Shown in pieces: positions 22,213 through 34,903 of a stretch of 64,000 bases of DNA. Positions within the stretch are counted from its first letter, which is position 1, and the number at the start of each line of letters is the position of its first letter. Below the pieces are notes generated by a model, which was not told the origin of the DNA, did no database searches, and was given only the letters and a program-made list of their open reading frames with translations. The translations under genes were made by a program, and so were the position numbers. The stretch comes from Oscarella lobularis (Eukaryota; Porifera; Homoscleromorpha; Homosclerophorida; Oscarellidae). The DNA is taken from NCBI RefSeq assembly GCF_947507565.1, contig NC_089189.1:496001-560000 (forward strand), given 5' to 3'.

Positions 22213-25200
22213 CTAACTACGACCGGACGTCTTCATAGCCGACTTCAATTTGCGAAGATTATCCATTGTCAATTGATCGCCGGGACTCAATCTCAACGCC
22301 TCTTCGTAGTGCCGTTCGGCGTCGTCGTAGCGCTTTGTCAAATGATACAAAGCGCCCAAGTTCATGTGCCCGTTTGCCGACTGGGGGAGAGGACACAACG
22401 CGTTTGCGTTCAATAAAGGTTCGATTTCTTTTTTTACGAGAACAAACCTCGGGTTTTAGTTTTACTGCGACTTTAAAGTATTTCTCGGCTTTATCGTAGA
22501 CTTTGGCTTCTCTACGGAGCTCTCGTATAAGAGCTCGTCATTCGATCGAACGACGTTGATTAATTGAACCCTCTCCTCGTGGATTAGGATTCGATTAATC
22601 GAATTTTTACCTGAAATAATTTCCTGCATTGAAATTGATTTCGTAATTATCGGGAACTAGCTCCGCTGCTGTAGAAAATTGCTCAGCGGCGGCCTCGAGA
22701 TGCCCACGCCCGTGCAAATACTGAGCTGGAGATAGACTAAGTATCAGAAAATAAGATACTAGGCTTTGTCTACCGTAATGAACGTAGGGCTCTGTTGATC
22801 GAGGATCGAGCCTTTTAGCTCGGTTATACATCTCTTCAGCCTTATCTTGTCTATTCTAAAAGAGGTGTTTGCTTTTTTTATTCTCCTATGAGAGCCCTAT
22901 TCTCACTGTTTCTCCGTAGAGCTTGGCTAGGGTCAGATGAGCCGGTAGATGATCGCGCTTCGACGCGAGCGACTTCTCGTACCAGTGCTCTGCCTCTTTG
23001 AATTTTTTCAAACTGAAATAACTCTCCCCTTAGAACAGGCACTCTGTCTAAGTTCGCAAACACAAAACTACGTGATCTCACCGAGGAGATTATATAGACT
23101 CTGAGGTGCATAGTCAATGGGGAGAGACCTGATGGCTCTCATATAAATCTCTACTGATTCCTACCCAAATTGCTTATATAGTGCCTGTACATGTATCTCT
23201 TCTATTTCTCTACCTCGTTTCTATCCTGTTTGTGCAATAGACGACCCAAATTATACAAGCACGAGGTCACTGTGTTCACATGTGTAAATTTAATAATTCT
23301 ATGCAAAGTCTGTTTACTTGCCTGAGTGAGCGTGGGCCTTGGGATCTTTGAGCCCGTGATCAGGAATGGTAGCGCAATGTCTTAATACCTGCACGTGTAC
23401 ATAGGTACGATTTGTCTGCTCTACTACGAAATTTCTTTACTTTTTCGGCTTCCACGTTTTCCCCAACGGTTTCTAGAACGATTCCCAAGTTTAGATGAGC
23501 AGCTAGGCAAAACCCATTAAACGGAAATAAAATTAATCATATCCTAATCTATTCTCACATGCTAGTGTTGGTCGAAAGGAAACCGCATTCTTATAGCTAG
23601 CTATTGCTTCCGTGTTCCTACCAGACTCTTGTAGGAGTATTCCTCTAAGGAAATCCCTAAGCATTCTATCGCATTATTGAATATTTTAATTGGTACAAAT
23701 TGTAGTGAGCATCGGCCATGTTAGGACGATGTTCGAGTGCGTTTCGATACGCCTGCTCGGCGTCGTCGAGACGATTTTGCGCCTTCATTACGTTGGCAAG
23801 GTTACCCCAAGCTAAGAGGAAACCATCACTACGTTGAATTCCTGTCTATTCTCCATACCTTTAGGTGGATTAATAGGTATGCCTGATCTAAAGGAAAGCT
23901 CTATTATACTGTCTCCTAATCCAATGAAGGAACTACCTATAAAGCTTTTCCTCTGTCTGCCAATCATTGTTCCTTCTAATAGTACGACCGCAGAACAGTA
24001 TAAGTAAACCAAGGCAAAGCAGTGCAAGGAACTAGAGAACAAAGTCCACCCATAAAATATCGATTCCTTACAGTAGACTTCAGATATAAATTCAAATTCA
24101 AAGTCTACTGTAATTGATCATATATTTAGGCACCTTCTTGTGCTCTTCCTTCGCAACGGCCCACACTCGTTCAACGCCAATAGCCAAAGCGAGACAATAC
24201 CCCATGCTCGGCATATAGAGAACGCGTTCGGCGACGACAAAACCGACGTAAAACAGAGCATTCGTCGCCGGCAAGAACGGAAAAACGAGCAGAGCAAGAG
24301 CAACGAGAAGAGGACCAATAGAAAATCGAGTCTTAACGCTGTCGTCGCAATATACCCCCAAAAGACGAGCGATACGCGCATAGTCATAAAATCGAGTCAC
24401 ACACACATCGACTATAACGACGAGAGACGCGTAGAAGGTCAGAGTGGCGAAGTGTCGCGCGTCGGCGATGCTCTCGACTAAGGGAATTGCTTTCATCGAC
24501 CAATCGAAGCTCAGAGTCGTCGGGCAGAGGAGCAGCGCGAAATTGAACGCGGGCAAGTAGGAAAACGTTAAAAATCGCGTAAGAAAACTCGACGAATCGG
24601 CGGCCGGATTGTCGGAGGGCGCGAAACTGGGCGGCTTGTTTCCCATGAAGACGACCCGGGCGCCGAGCAAGACGACGCCGGATAGAACGAGAACGATAAG
24701 ACGACGACGAAGTTGGGCATAGTGAGACTAGAGAGAGAAAAGAAATAATTTCAACACGAAAAATCCCCTCTATTAAACTGAACTCGCCAAAATCGATTTT
24801 TATTAATTAAGCTTCAACGAGCACTATTAATTATTTAATTAATTAATACCTCGACCAGTAGGCTTCGTATATTTGCGAGGCGACACTTCCCTACGACGAA
24901 AACGTCGTATATGACGCAAACGCCTAGTGCCGTCACCCCCTGCTCTTTGCTCAGCATCGCCGCTAGGCAACAGCCGACGGCCACGCCCACGAAACCCCAC
25001 CGTGTCGCGGATGTCGTACGACAGCCGCGTTCGTACGCGAGAAGCGCGAGGAGAAAAAATACGCAGGCGAGCAAATCGGCGCGACCTACGACGCCCGTCA
25101 CCGCTTCGACGTGAACGGGATGCGTGGCGAAGAGAAGCGCCGCGTAGAGAGCGGCGAGTCGCGATAGGGCTAGACGGCGAATTAGGGCGTAGTACAGCAA

Positions 25201-25557
25201 GGAAGCGAGCGTGTGCACGATTATGTTCGCGAGATGGTAGCCCATGGGGTCGAGATCGTGGAGGGCGTGATTTAGGCGGAATGTTAGGACGCATAGCGGG
25301 CGATAGGACTTGTGACTGCCGCTGTGCTGCAGCGGCGTGCCCCAGAAGTCGTTGAAGAAGAGATTCGTCCAAGGACGGTCGTTTTTGAGGTCCGCGTTCG
25401 ATTGGATTGCGCGACTGCAAACGGTTTGGTCGATTTGCGGCGATTCGGACGGGTTTTCGCGCTTTTTTGCGTACCTGTCGTCGTATGCAAAGCCGGCCCA
25501 GAGCGCGTTGTGGTAAGAAATCGCGGACGCGACGATTATCGGAAGAGATGCAGCCAT
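22213..25557 (-). CDS. TMTC2: TMTC2-type protein O-mannosyltransferase with TPR repeats
   Basis: First exons, complement of 25475-25557, 24850-25414 and 24134-24727. The remaining small TPR exons run from about 24060 down to the stop at 22213. The N-terminal polytopic part has the lumenal AYDDSRAI di-acidic motif, NDFWGTPLQHSGSHKSYRPL, FRLNHAL, THPVHVEAVTGVVGRAD, MGNKPPSF, DNPAADS, FDWSM and VAERVLYMPSMGY. These match TMTC2 more closely than TMTC1, 3 or 4 as I remember them. The C-terminal part is a TPR superhelix (AWGNLANVMKAQNRLDDAEQAYRNAL; NLGALYHLTKRYDDAERHYEEALRL). TMTC proteins reside in the ER and transfer O-linked mannose to cadherin-type domains. The start lies at the first ATG before the first membrane segment (LPIIVASAISYHNALW). 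Individual TPR exon borders were not all resolved. Confidence 0.9.
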
Positions 25558-27151
25558 TTTACTAACGCGCGTTTACGTAATACGTACACACAAATCGAGC
25601 AAAAAATACATCGAACGCCATGAACATGCATAGACAGACACCACATGCAACACTAACTATATAATCCCGTCTTTTTGAGCGGCTTGAGTTCGTCCTTCTT
25701 TCGCGAGGGGGCCCCCTAAAAAAAGAAAGATTAGAATCCGTTCAATCTGTCCCTGTACGTACCTTTTTGCGATGCGCTCGCATTGGCGTTATCCAGACCA
25801 CACCACGCGGAGGTTCGAGCGCAGTTAGTGGCCCAAAAATGTTGGAAGCGAGACCTTGCTTCAACGGCCCAAACACGACCGGTACGGCCTGGATCGAGAA
25901 CGGCTCTCCCACACCGTCCCCCCGACCGCGTCGTACCGGGGCCCCAAAGAGGCCGTAGACTTTCGCTTGATAGGAAACGAGTCTACCGCGTTGAGAGAGG
26001 ATTTACGAAGCGCTTACCGAGTCCACCAGTAGAAGGTCAGCGTTTTTGTCCTGGGGGTCAGGTCATCTTTCGGGTATAGATTGCTAATCCGAGTGAGGAA
26101 ATGCCACGAGACACTGGGCCCCCACACGTTTCTTTGGCGGAAAGTGAGCATACCTTAGCCAGACGCCCCACTCGGCTTATCGCGAGACGCCTGACTTCGC
26201 AAATCGAAGCCGTCCACGACCTTTATGACCCCCAGTGTCGATCTTAGCGTCGCAAGCAACGCCCATCCACTGTGCCTAGCAGCTTCAGTTAGGATCGACA
26301 GATGACGAAACGCTTGATGACCAACGACCAGCTTCCCCAGTTCACGATCGACCTCAAGGGTTCAACCCGTTGGCATCCCCCACCCTTTAGCAAGACTGAA
26401 GATGGAGCGTTGGCTCGTCGCTTTTATACCGAGCATGATGCAACATCCGCTGGTGACCTCACTGTGATCAATTCACCAGGGCAACGATACGTTGATTTGC
26501 TGCTGAAATTCGCGCGTGCTTTTCATGCGCTCTTCGCGTGGACGAATTCTTCGATTTTAGGCGCCAAAAACATGGCGGCTCCTCGATTTGCCGACCGCGT
26601 GTATTGCATTTGGCCTTTGCATTAGGATTTCCACGCTTGGACGCATTTCTTTCTCTTCGTAGGGTCTCCGTTTCGCGCGCGAGCGAAATTCCCGGCTTCA
26701 AATCTCAAATGGCGACGTTGCTGCGATTTATGCCTTCGCGAGCAGCTTCTGGACGATTTACTCGATCGAAGACGTCGTTTCGGATCGTCTAGGTGAAGAA
26801 GAGCGAGAGAAACGAGGGAAACGAGCGAGTATCGCGGCTAGATATCGTCCTCGTCGCTCGAAAGAACATGGCGAACACGAAGGAACTGCCGAAGAGCGAT
26901 GGACGTCGTTGATCAAGCCTCGCGGGAGCTCAATCGAGGTCTAAAAACGAACGGGGGGCCCCCTAAGTCGTTTCCGGCTGATTTTCGCCTTCATGCAGTT
27001 CGAGGCGCGAGCCCATTTTTTTAACGACGAGAGAATCTGGACGAGAGAAAGTTTCCTATGAAATTCACTGAGAAACGGTGATTAATTAATTAATATATAT
27101 AATTAAAACATGCAAATGTCGGAATAGAGATTGCTAGAAGCATGGGTGCCT
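25558..27151. other. Intergenic region, about 1.6 kb
   Basis: No gene is firmly supported. A short plus-strand ATG ORF at 26709 encodes a basic, Arg/Ser-rich, mitochondrial-presequence-like start (MATLLRFMPSRAASGRF) with possible downstream splicing near 26860. Its continuation is ambiguous and I do not annotate it as a gene. GGGGGCCCCC palindromes occur at 25707-25716 and 26954-26963. Confidence 0.3.
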
Positions 27152-30100
27152 CTAAGAGGATGAAGAGGATAGCGTAGTAGTGCCCATAACCTGTTCAACG
27201 ACGTCTTCTCCAAAAACCTCCTCTGCTGCAAGTCGATGATGAACCGTTCGATCTAAGAGAGCCGTGCAGAGGGCTCTCACTGCTGCCTTCGATCCGTTTT
27301 GATTTAACCATCTGATAAGCATTTCATGTGGACATTCACTCTGATCGTGTGGATGATTCTTTTCTATGGCTGCTACGTCTACCTTTTCTCCCGGCAATGC
27401 ACGAGCCAATGATTTCCAATACTCAGTTAGGTAAGGAGTCAATTTTCGCAGCTCTTCCTTCGTCACCTTGCGATCCAAGCCACTAGTACTGCCAAGAGAA
27501 AGACCAGCTCTTGGGCTTAGCCTTCCTGATGGCTGTAGATAAGAAAACAATTATGTCTGTATGCTTTAGTCCCCTTCCACACTTACATTTTTTGCTGTAA
27601 AAGTAACTGAAATTTTAACCGGTTCCTTCCATTTCAGAACAAACCAAACTGTCACATTGTCGCCAACCTCAAGACTCCTACCAGAACCAAGTACAAAATT
27701 GTAGGATTCGTGGTGAGCGTTGCCTTTTGAAATTGCTCTAAGTTTACTCATACGAACTTCGTGGCTCCCATCAACACTCCATGCAACCGTAGACGGGATT
27801 TTGCTAGTTTCTGCAACAATTGGCAACGGTTCATCTTCAGAAAGTCCGCACTTGCAAAGGCTGAATTTCCGATTCTCTAGCATTTCAAACGAATGTGAAC
27901 CCTTTCCTCCGCGTTCTGCTTTTTTAACTTTCTTTTCATTTCGCTTGTTTGCTTTGCAGAAGCACAATTTGACGGTGAACCCGTCTCGAAATTGAGTTGG
28001 GCTCAAATCAGTGAGTGCAAACACCAAAGCAGACAAATCAAAGCAGCAGCCATCATTCCGAGCACACAGGTGACAGAAGCTCGTTGTATGAACGATTATC
28101 TGGTCAGCTAGAAGAACAGCCCGTCCAAATCGAAAGTGTACAATTTGGTTCAGAGCCGTGAAAATGCAAAGTGGCATCATTGATTTCTTTGAATCGGTTC
28201 CACTCTCATACAACAACGTAACTTTTATAGCGTGATTTTTTCTGAAAGTGAATTTGTGCTTCAGTTTGAGAGTGACTGCTGTTTTGAACCTGGTGCCGTG
28301 AGGCAGAAGCCGGACAACATCTGTAAGCTCATTTCCCGTTTTACTCTTGTAGTATTCGCCATCGTCTGCGAGAAGACAAGAAGATATTCTAATTGGCTTG
28401 TCAACAGCGTTAGAAGGAATTGACAGAGTGCACTTGTCTTCTGCAATACTCAGCTTCAACCCAGCCGGAGTCAGTTGTTTGCTAACCAACGGAGATGCTC
28501 CACTCAACAGAACAGGAATGCTATCAATGGTCATTGGCAAAAAATCATTATCTTTCTATAAGAGAAAGATATAACACTACAATAAAAAAAGAATCTCGTA
28601 CCTCCTTTAAGAAACCACGTAGCAATTCAGCTGCATCGTTGCGGTGAATGCGTTTTAAAGAGATCAGCATGTGACCAACAGTGGCACTCTCTAATGAACA
28701 TTGCTGGTGCCACTTCTTCATCACAGCTATCGTTGGTCCACTTAGATCCTTTTCAAGCGTTTTTTCGTCGCTCTCTTGAAGAGTTCGTCCTGTTAACTCC
28801 GTCCAAAGAGCTCGCCAGTCATCCCCGAGAGGATCACTTGTATCAAGCAACGTGCAAACGCCGCTCAGCGCGACGTGAACTCGAGGAACAATCAAATCGA
28901 CCGTAGACGTTGATGTATCAAACAAAAAGTCTGCAAGAAGTGAATGAGCCGTCTATTAATTACTCCTTTCAGTTTATCTGCAATGAATTTACCTTCCGGT
29001 GAAGTATCTTTACCTCCAGTTTGTTTAGTTTCAAATGGCTGCTTTTTTAACTAGTCAACAAGCGTGAGACTGAGTAGAAGCCAAGATTCAGATTTACTGT
29101 TGATGGAGGCGAGAATCTGTCATATATTAAATCATACTCAGAAAGAGATTTGCTCCGGATTGGTTTTGCTTTTTCCTGTCTCTGCAATAAAGGTTAGAGC
29201 TCTAAACCTGTAAACTCTGAGTAAAATGTACCAGAAGCTGTTGATATCCAGTTAATGTTTGAATCAATACTGGCAAGAACAGCGCTTCTGATTTTTGTCT
29301 GGAAAAGCCTTTCTAAAACATGCAGAAATAAACAAATTATTATAAAATATCCAGGAATAAATAAATTAATAGAAGTGCCTTAGAAGCTCATCTAACGCTC
29401 GAACATGACTTGAAAAGCCGAGCGCGGGAAAAACAGTTACGCAAGCCAAAGTTTAGAACACTGTTATTAAAAGAATTGAATGATTGGTAAAATTTTCAGA
29501 TCCCTCCAAAGGCCTCCTAGCTAGTCAAACGTGCATAGTGTACCTGTGTAAGAAACGTCTCAGCTGACACGGGAGACCAACGCCTAAACCTTAGCATGTC
29601 TTCTGCCATAAGTTTGCTGGTAACTGCTTCCTAACAGCAATATGAATTACAAACAGATATAAGCGTCGAAGTACCTCAGCTTCTCTTCTGATTTCTCGGG
29701 CTTGTAAAGAGTACTGTTGTAGGGCTGTGGTCATTAGTACGACAAAGCGATTTTGCTTTCCTTTTCTGAGACTATCAATGGCATCGTCAATTTCATTTGC
29801 ATCAGATGATTGAACAAGAAATGATAGGAGAGAGGAAATGAGTGACGGACGTCCAGAACTCACTGTCACAAGTTTTGCAACAATGTGATTGCGAAGGTTT
29901 TGATAGTCAACCAGCCTTTTCATATAAAACCTCGCGGGTTCTTCATCATGTGTTATTTTTGAATATATCTTGCTTATCTCATTATCACAGTGCCCTGAAA
30001 CTTTCATCAACGCTTCTCTGTCTTCCTCTGAGTTGCTGTAATATTCTAGTAAAGCTATTGATGCATCGGCATCTCGTCGATAAACCGCGCTGTGCAATGG

Positions 30101-30673
30101 CTGGTTTCCTGATTCATCATTTGCTCTGACGTCAGCACCGTTAGACACCAAGTACTGAATGACTTCAATGCTTGTAGCACTGTGCAATGGCTGCTCTCCG
30201 CGGTTGTTTCTTGCCAGCACATCGGCTCCACAAGAGATCAGATACTCGCACACTTCCTTTGAACTGACTCTGTGCAAAGCTGTATCACCGTCATCTCTTG
30301 TCGATTGGACGTCAGCACCGTGAGACACCAAGCACTGAACCACTTCAATGCTTGTAGCCTTGTGCAATGGCTGCTCTCCGCGGTTATTTCTTGCCAGCAA
30401 ATCGGCTCCACAAGAGATCAAATACTCGCACACGTCCTTGTCTTTGGCAACGTGCAAAGCCGTATCGCCATACTTCGTTGCCAATTTGACATCAGCTTTG
30501 TGCGATATAAGCCACTTGCAGATATCCAAATTTCCTTGTCGAGCAGCAAAATAGAGCGGTGGTGCAAATGTCCGGTATACGCCGCCACGTTGGTTAACAT
30601 CCGCACCGTCTTTCTCGACGAGACGTTTGACCTCGTCCCATGTTCCCCAGTTGGCAAGTTCGGCCACAGTCAT
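27152..30673 (-). CDS. Ankyrin - Death - ZU5 - Death protein, copy A
   Basis: Spliced model, complement of 27152-27532, 27587-28555, 28602-28930, 28993-29050, 29098-29181, 29232-29312, 29544-29630, 29675-30673, giving 995 residues in continuous frame. Exon 1 encodes about six ankyrin repeats of ~30 residues (DTALHVAKDKDVCEYLISCG; EQPLHKATSIEVVQCLVSHG) plus a helical region. Three short linker exons follow. Then comes a Death domain (CTLLDTSDPLGDDWRALW; WHQQCSLESATVGHMLISL). Next is a ZU5 domain with C-terminal extension (LTPAGLKLSIAEDKCTLSIP; LLPHGTRFKTAVTLKLKHKF). The last exon is a second Death-like domain (LTPYLTEYWKSLARALPG; CPHEMLIRWLNQNG). No signal or membrane segment, so probably a cytosolic adaptor. 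Vertebrate PIDD1, UNC5 and ankyrins combine ZU5 with Death, but not with this double-Death layout. The start at the second Met (MTVAEL) is chosen because it is the one conserved with copy B. Confidence 0.83.
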
Positions 30674-30960
30674 CTCAAAGAAATTCGAAGGACTGAAGCG
30701 ATCGAGTTGTAGAGTGTTTGGTTACGCATGCGCGTAGTTTATTATGAGCCTCCGTTGCCTTGGTGACACATTCGTTGAATAATTAAAAATTCTCATTATG
30801 GCTTTTCTCTTCAGCACTTTCACTAAGTCGGTCTATTTAGTGGCCAGGTTTCGATAGTCCTACAAAGCGACGCAAAAAAGGTAATCAAAAGTGGAGATGA
30901 GAAAAATCAAGCGTACAGCAAATAGTAAAATATCAAATACGGTACAGAAATCAAGAGCAG
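30674..30960. promoter_or_regulatory. Short spacer between tandem ANK-Death-ZU5-Death genes
   Basis: 287 bp separate the stop of copy B from the start of copy A, so this must hold the copy B 3' end and the copy A promoter. An upstream ATG near 30730 opens a peptide (MRNQTLYNSI...) that stops at the true start. In copy B the corresponding upstream ATG is in frame. Confidence 0.4.
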
Positions 30961-33900
30961 TCAAAACGTACATTGGTTTGCAGAAATTGACAAGGGTGTG
31001 AGGACTTCGCTTATGACTTGCTTCACGGCGTCTTCTCCGTACACCTCCTCCGCAGCATTTCGCTGACCAACTTTTTTATCAAGAAGAGCTGTGCAGAGGC
31101 GCCTCACCGTCGCATCCGATCCGTTTCGTTCTAACCATCCACGAAGCATGTCGTACGGACAGTTGCCTGGATCAAGCTGATTCTCCCGTTGAACGACGTC
31201 TGTATCCACCTTCATCCCTGGCAACGTACGAGCCAACGTTATCCAAGCCTTAGCCAAGTAAGGAGCCAAATCTTGTAGCTCTTTCAGTTTCACCTTACGG
31301 TCCAAATCACTAACAGGAAAAAGACCAGCTCTTGGGCTTAGCCTTCCTAATGGCTGTAGATAAAAACAATTATATCTTTACGCTTTAGTCCCCTTTATAC
31401 ACTTACATTTTTTGCTGCAAAAGTAACTGAAATTTTAACTGGTTCCTCCCATTGCAGAAAAAACCAAACGGTCACACTGTCGCCAGCCTCAATACTCCTA
31501 TCAGAACCAACTACAAAGTTGTAGGATTCGTGGCGAGCACTGCCTTTTGAAATTGCTTCAAGTTTACTAATGTGAACTTTGTGATTTCCTTCAACACTCC
31601 ATGCAGCAGCAGAGGGGATTCCGCTAGTTTCTGCAGCAATTGGCAACAGTTTATCCTTGCAACCGCAAAGGCTGAATTTCCGATTCTCTATTATTTCAAA
31701 CGCATGTAAACCCGTTCCTCCACGTTCTGCATTTTTAACTTTATTTTCCTTTTGCTTGTCTGCTTTGCAGAAGCACAATTTGACGGTGAACCCATCTCGA
31801 AATTGAGTTGGGCTCAAATCAGTGAGTGCAAACACCAAAGCCGATAAATCAAAGCAGCAGCCATCATTCCGAGCACACAGGTGACAGAAGCTCGTTGTAT
31901 GAACGATTATCTGGTCAGCTAGAAGAACAGCCCGTCCAAACCGAAAATGAACAATTTGGTTCAGAGCCGTGAAAATGCAAAGTGGCATCATTGATTTCTT
32001 TGAATCGGTTCCACTCTCATACAACAACGTAATTTTTATAGCGTGATTTTTTCTGAAAGTGAATTTGTGCTTCAGTTTGAGAGTGACCGCTGTTTTGAAC
32101 TTGGTGCCATGAGGCCGAAGCTGGACAACATCCGTAAGCTCATTTCCCGTTTTACTCTTGTAGTATTCCCCATCGTCTGCGAGAAGACAAGAAGATATTC
32201 TAATTGGCTCGTCAACAGCGTTAGGAGGAATTGACAGAGTGCACTTGTCTTCTGCAATACTCAGCTTCAACCCAGCCGGAGTCAGTTCTTCGCTAACCAA
32301 CGGAGATGCTCCACTCAACAGAACAGGAATGTCATCAATGGTCATTGGCAAAAAATCATTATCTTTCTGTAAGAGAAAGATATAACAGCATACTCGTCTA
32401 CAATACAAAAGAATTCCGTACGGTACCTCCTTTAAGAAACCACGTAGCAATTCAGCTGCATCGTTGCGGTGAATGCGATTTAGAGAGATCAGCAGGTGAC
32501 CGACAGTGGCACTTTCTAACGAACATTGCTGGTGCCACTTCTTCATCACAGCTATCGTTGGTCCACTGGGATCCTTTTCAAGCGTTTTTTCGTCGCTCTC
32601 TTGAAGAGTTCGTCCTGTCAACTCCGTCCAAAGAGCTCGCCAGTCATCCCCGAGAGGATCACTTGTATCAAGCAACGTGCAAACGCCGTTCAGCGCGACG
32701 TGAACTCGAGGAACAATCAAATCGACCGTGGTCGTTGATGTATTCAACAAAAAGTCTGCAAGAAGTGAATGTGCCGTCTATTAATTACTCCTTTCAGTTC
32801 AGCTGCAATGAATTTAATTTACCTGCCGGTGAAGTATCTTCGTCCTGAGTCTGTTTGGTATCTTTGTCCTGACTTTGTGAGACTCTGGCATATACTGGTG
32901 AAAGATACTCGCTCCAAATTGATTTTGCTTTTTCTTGTCTCTGCAATAAAAGCTCTAAACCTTGTACGTAAACTCTAAATAAAATGTACCAGAAACTGCT
33001 CATATTCAGTCAATGTTTTAACCAATTCCGACATTCCCATCACTTCTGATGTATGTCTGGCATATTCTGAATCATACTTTGATTTTGTCCGAGTTAGTTT
33101 TGATGACGGTTCTCGGAACTCTTTTCCCTGTCTCTACAATAAACGCTCTAAAACTTGTACAGTACTCTAAAATAATGTACCAGAAGCCGATATCTATCAG
33201 CCATTAATATTTTAGCCACTGGCAATTGTAAAATGCCCAGTTCTTCTGATGCATCATAACCTTTCTAAAATGTGCATAAGCAATCAGTCATAATTACTAG
33301 TATGTTATACAAGTGCGGTTAAAGCATATCTAACGCGTTTCTTGAGAAGCTGAGCGTTAAAAGCAGTTAAGGAAAAGACCTTTTCAAAGCTAGTCAGTAC
33401 ATGTATGGCGTACCTGCCTAAGAAACGTCTCAGCTGACGCGCGAGACGACCGCCCAGAGATGCCTTCTGGTTTCATGTATTCATATTTCTTTGTAACTGC
33501 CTCCTAACATGGCAATATAAATTACAAACAAAATACAATCGTTGAAGTACCTGAGCTTCTCCTCTAATTTCTCGAGCTTGTAAAGAGTACTGTTGCAGGG
33601 CTGTGGTCATTAGTGCGACGAAGCGATTTTGCTTCCCTTTTCCGAGACTATCAACGGCATCGTCGATTTCATTTGCATCAGACGATTGAACGAGAGATGA
33701 TAGGAGAGAGGAAATGAGTGATGGACGACTAGAACTCACAGTCACAAGTTTTGCAACAATCTGATTAAGAAGCCTTTGATATTCAAGCAGCTGTTCCAAA
33801 AAGTGCCTCGCGGCTTCTTCATGATGCGCCATTTGTGAAGAAATTTTAATTATCTTGTTATCACAGTGCTCCAAAGCTTTCATCAATGCTTCTCTGTCTT

Positions 33901-34903
33901 CCTCTGAGTTGCTGTAATATTCTAGCAAGATTATTGCTACATCAGCTTTCACATAACGAATAGCTTTGTGCAATGGCTGGTTTCCTGCATCATCATTTGC
34001 TCTGACGTCAGCACCGTGAGACACTAAGCATCGAATGACTTCAATGCTTCTAGCCTCGTGCAATGGCTGCTCTCCGCGCTTATTTCTCGCCAGCACATCG
34101 GCTCCACAAGAGATCAGATACTCGCACACATTCTTTGACGAGACTCTGTGCAAAGCTGTATCACCTGCATTCGTTGTCGATTTGACGTCAGCACCGTGAG
34201 ACACCAAGCACTGAACCACTTCAATGTTTGTAGCCCTGTGCAATGGCTGCTCTCCATCTTCATTTCTTGCCAGCACATCGGCTCCACAAGAGATCAGATA
34301 CTCGCACACATCCTTTGACGAGACTCTGTGCAAAGCTGTATCACCTGCATTCGTTGTTGATTTGACGTCAGCACCGTGAGACACCAAGCACTGAACCACT
34401 TCAATGTTTGTAGCCCTGTGCAATGGCTGCTCTCCGCGCTTATTTCTCGCCAGCACATCGGCTCCACAAGAGATCAGATACTCGCACACATTCTTTGACG
34501 AGACTCTGTGCAAAGCTGTACCACCTGCATTCGTTGTCGATTTGACGTCAGCACCGTGAGACACCAAGCACTGAACCACTTCAATGTTTGTAGCCCTGTG
34601 CAATGGCTGCTCTCCATCTCCATTTCTTGCCAGCACATCGGCTCCACAAGAGATCAGATACTCGCACACATCCTTGTTTCTGGCAACGTGCAAAGCCGTA
34701 TCGCCAAACTTCGTTGCTAATTTGACGTCAGCTTTGTGCGATATGAGCCACTTGCAGATACCCAGCTTTCCTTGTTCAGCAGCATAATAGAGCGGTGGCG
34801 CTGCCCAGAAGCCGTCAAGTTCGTTTACTTCAGAAACGTTTGTCTCGACGAGACGTTTGACTTCGTCCCATCTTTCCTTCTCAGCAAGTTCGGCGACATT
34901 CAT
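30961..34903 (-). CDS. Ankyrin - Death - ZU5 - Death protein, copy B
   Basis: Spliced model, complement of 30961-31353, 31407-32366, 32427-32755, 32823-32940, 32990-33133, 33181-33264, 33414-33503, 33551-34903, giving 1156 residues. Domain order and all intron phases match copy A. About ten ankyrin repeats are present instead of six, because a 180-bp two-repeat unit was amplified. The Death exon (HVALNGVCTLLDTSDPLGDD) and ZU5 exon are nearly identical to copy A at the DNA level, whereas the linker exons and last Death exon (LAPYLAKAWITLARTLPG) have diverged. An in-frame upstream ATG at 34945 would add 14 residues; the Met at 34903 is preferred by comparison with copy A. Its start lies head-to-head with AKT, 291 bp away. 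Confidence 0.84.
34063..34720 (-). repeat. 180-bp tandem repeats encoding ankyrin repeat pairs
   Basis: The same coding block recurs at 34063, 34243, 34423 and 34603, exactly 180 bp apart. Each block encodes two 30-residue ankyrin repeats (EQPLHRATNIEVVQCLVSHG and the HRVSS..VCEYLISCG partner). Blocks 1 and 3 share one variant (codons for KRGEQP) and blocks 2 and 4 another (DGEQP), which indicates a 360-bp higher-order duplication. Near-identity at silent sites shows recent expansion or gene conversion. Confidence 0.9.

Noticed and set aside
26302-26625. 107-codon plus-strand ORF in the intergenic region
   Set aside because: No domain, no signal peptide, no splice partner and no conserved neighbour; it is within the length expected by chance at this GC content.
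26709-26951. Possible small mitochondrial protein gene with one intron
   Set aside because: The first exon looks like a presequence, but the donor and the downstream frame are ambiguous (one splice option has a stop just before the donor) and the product matches nothing I recognise.
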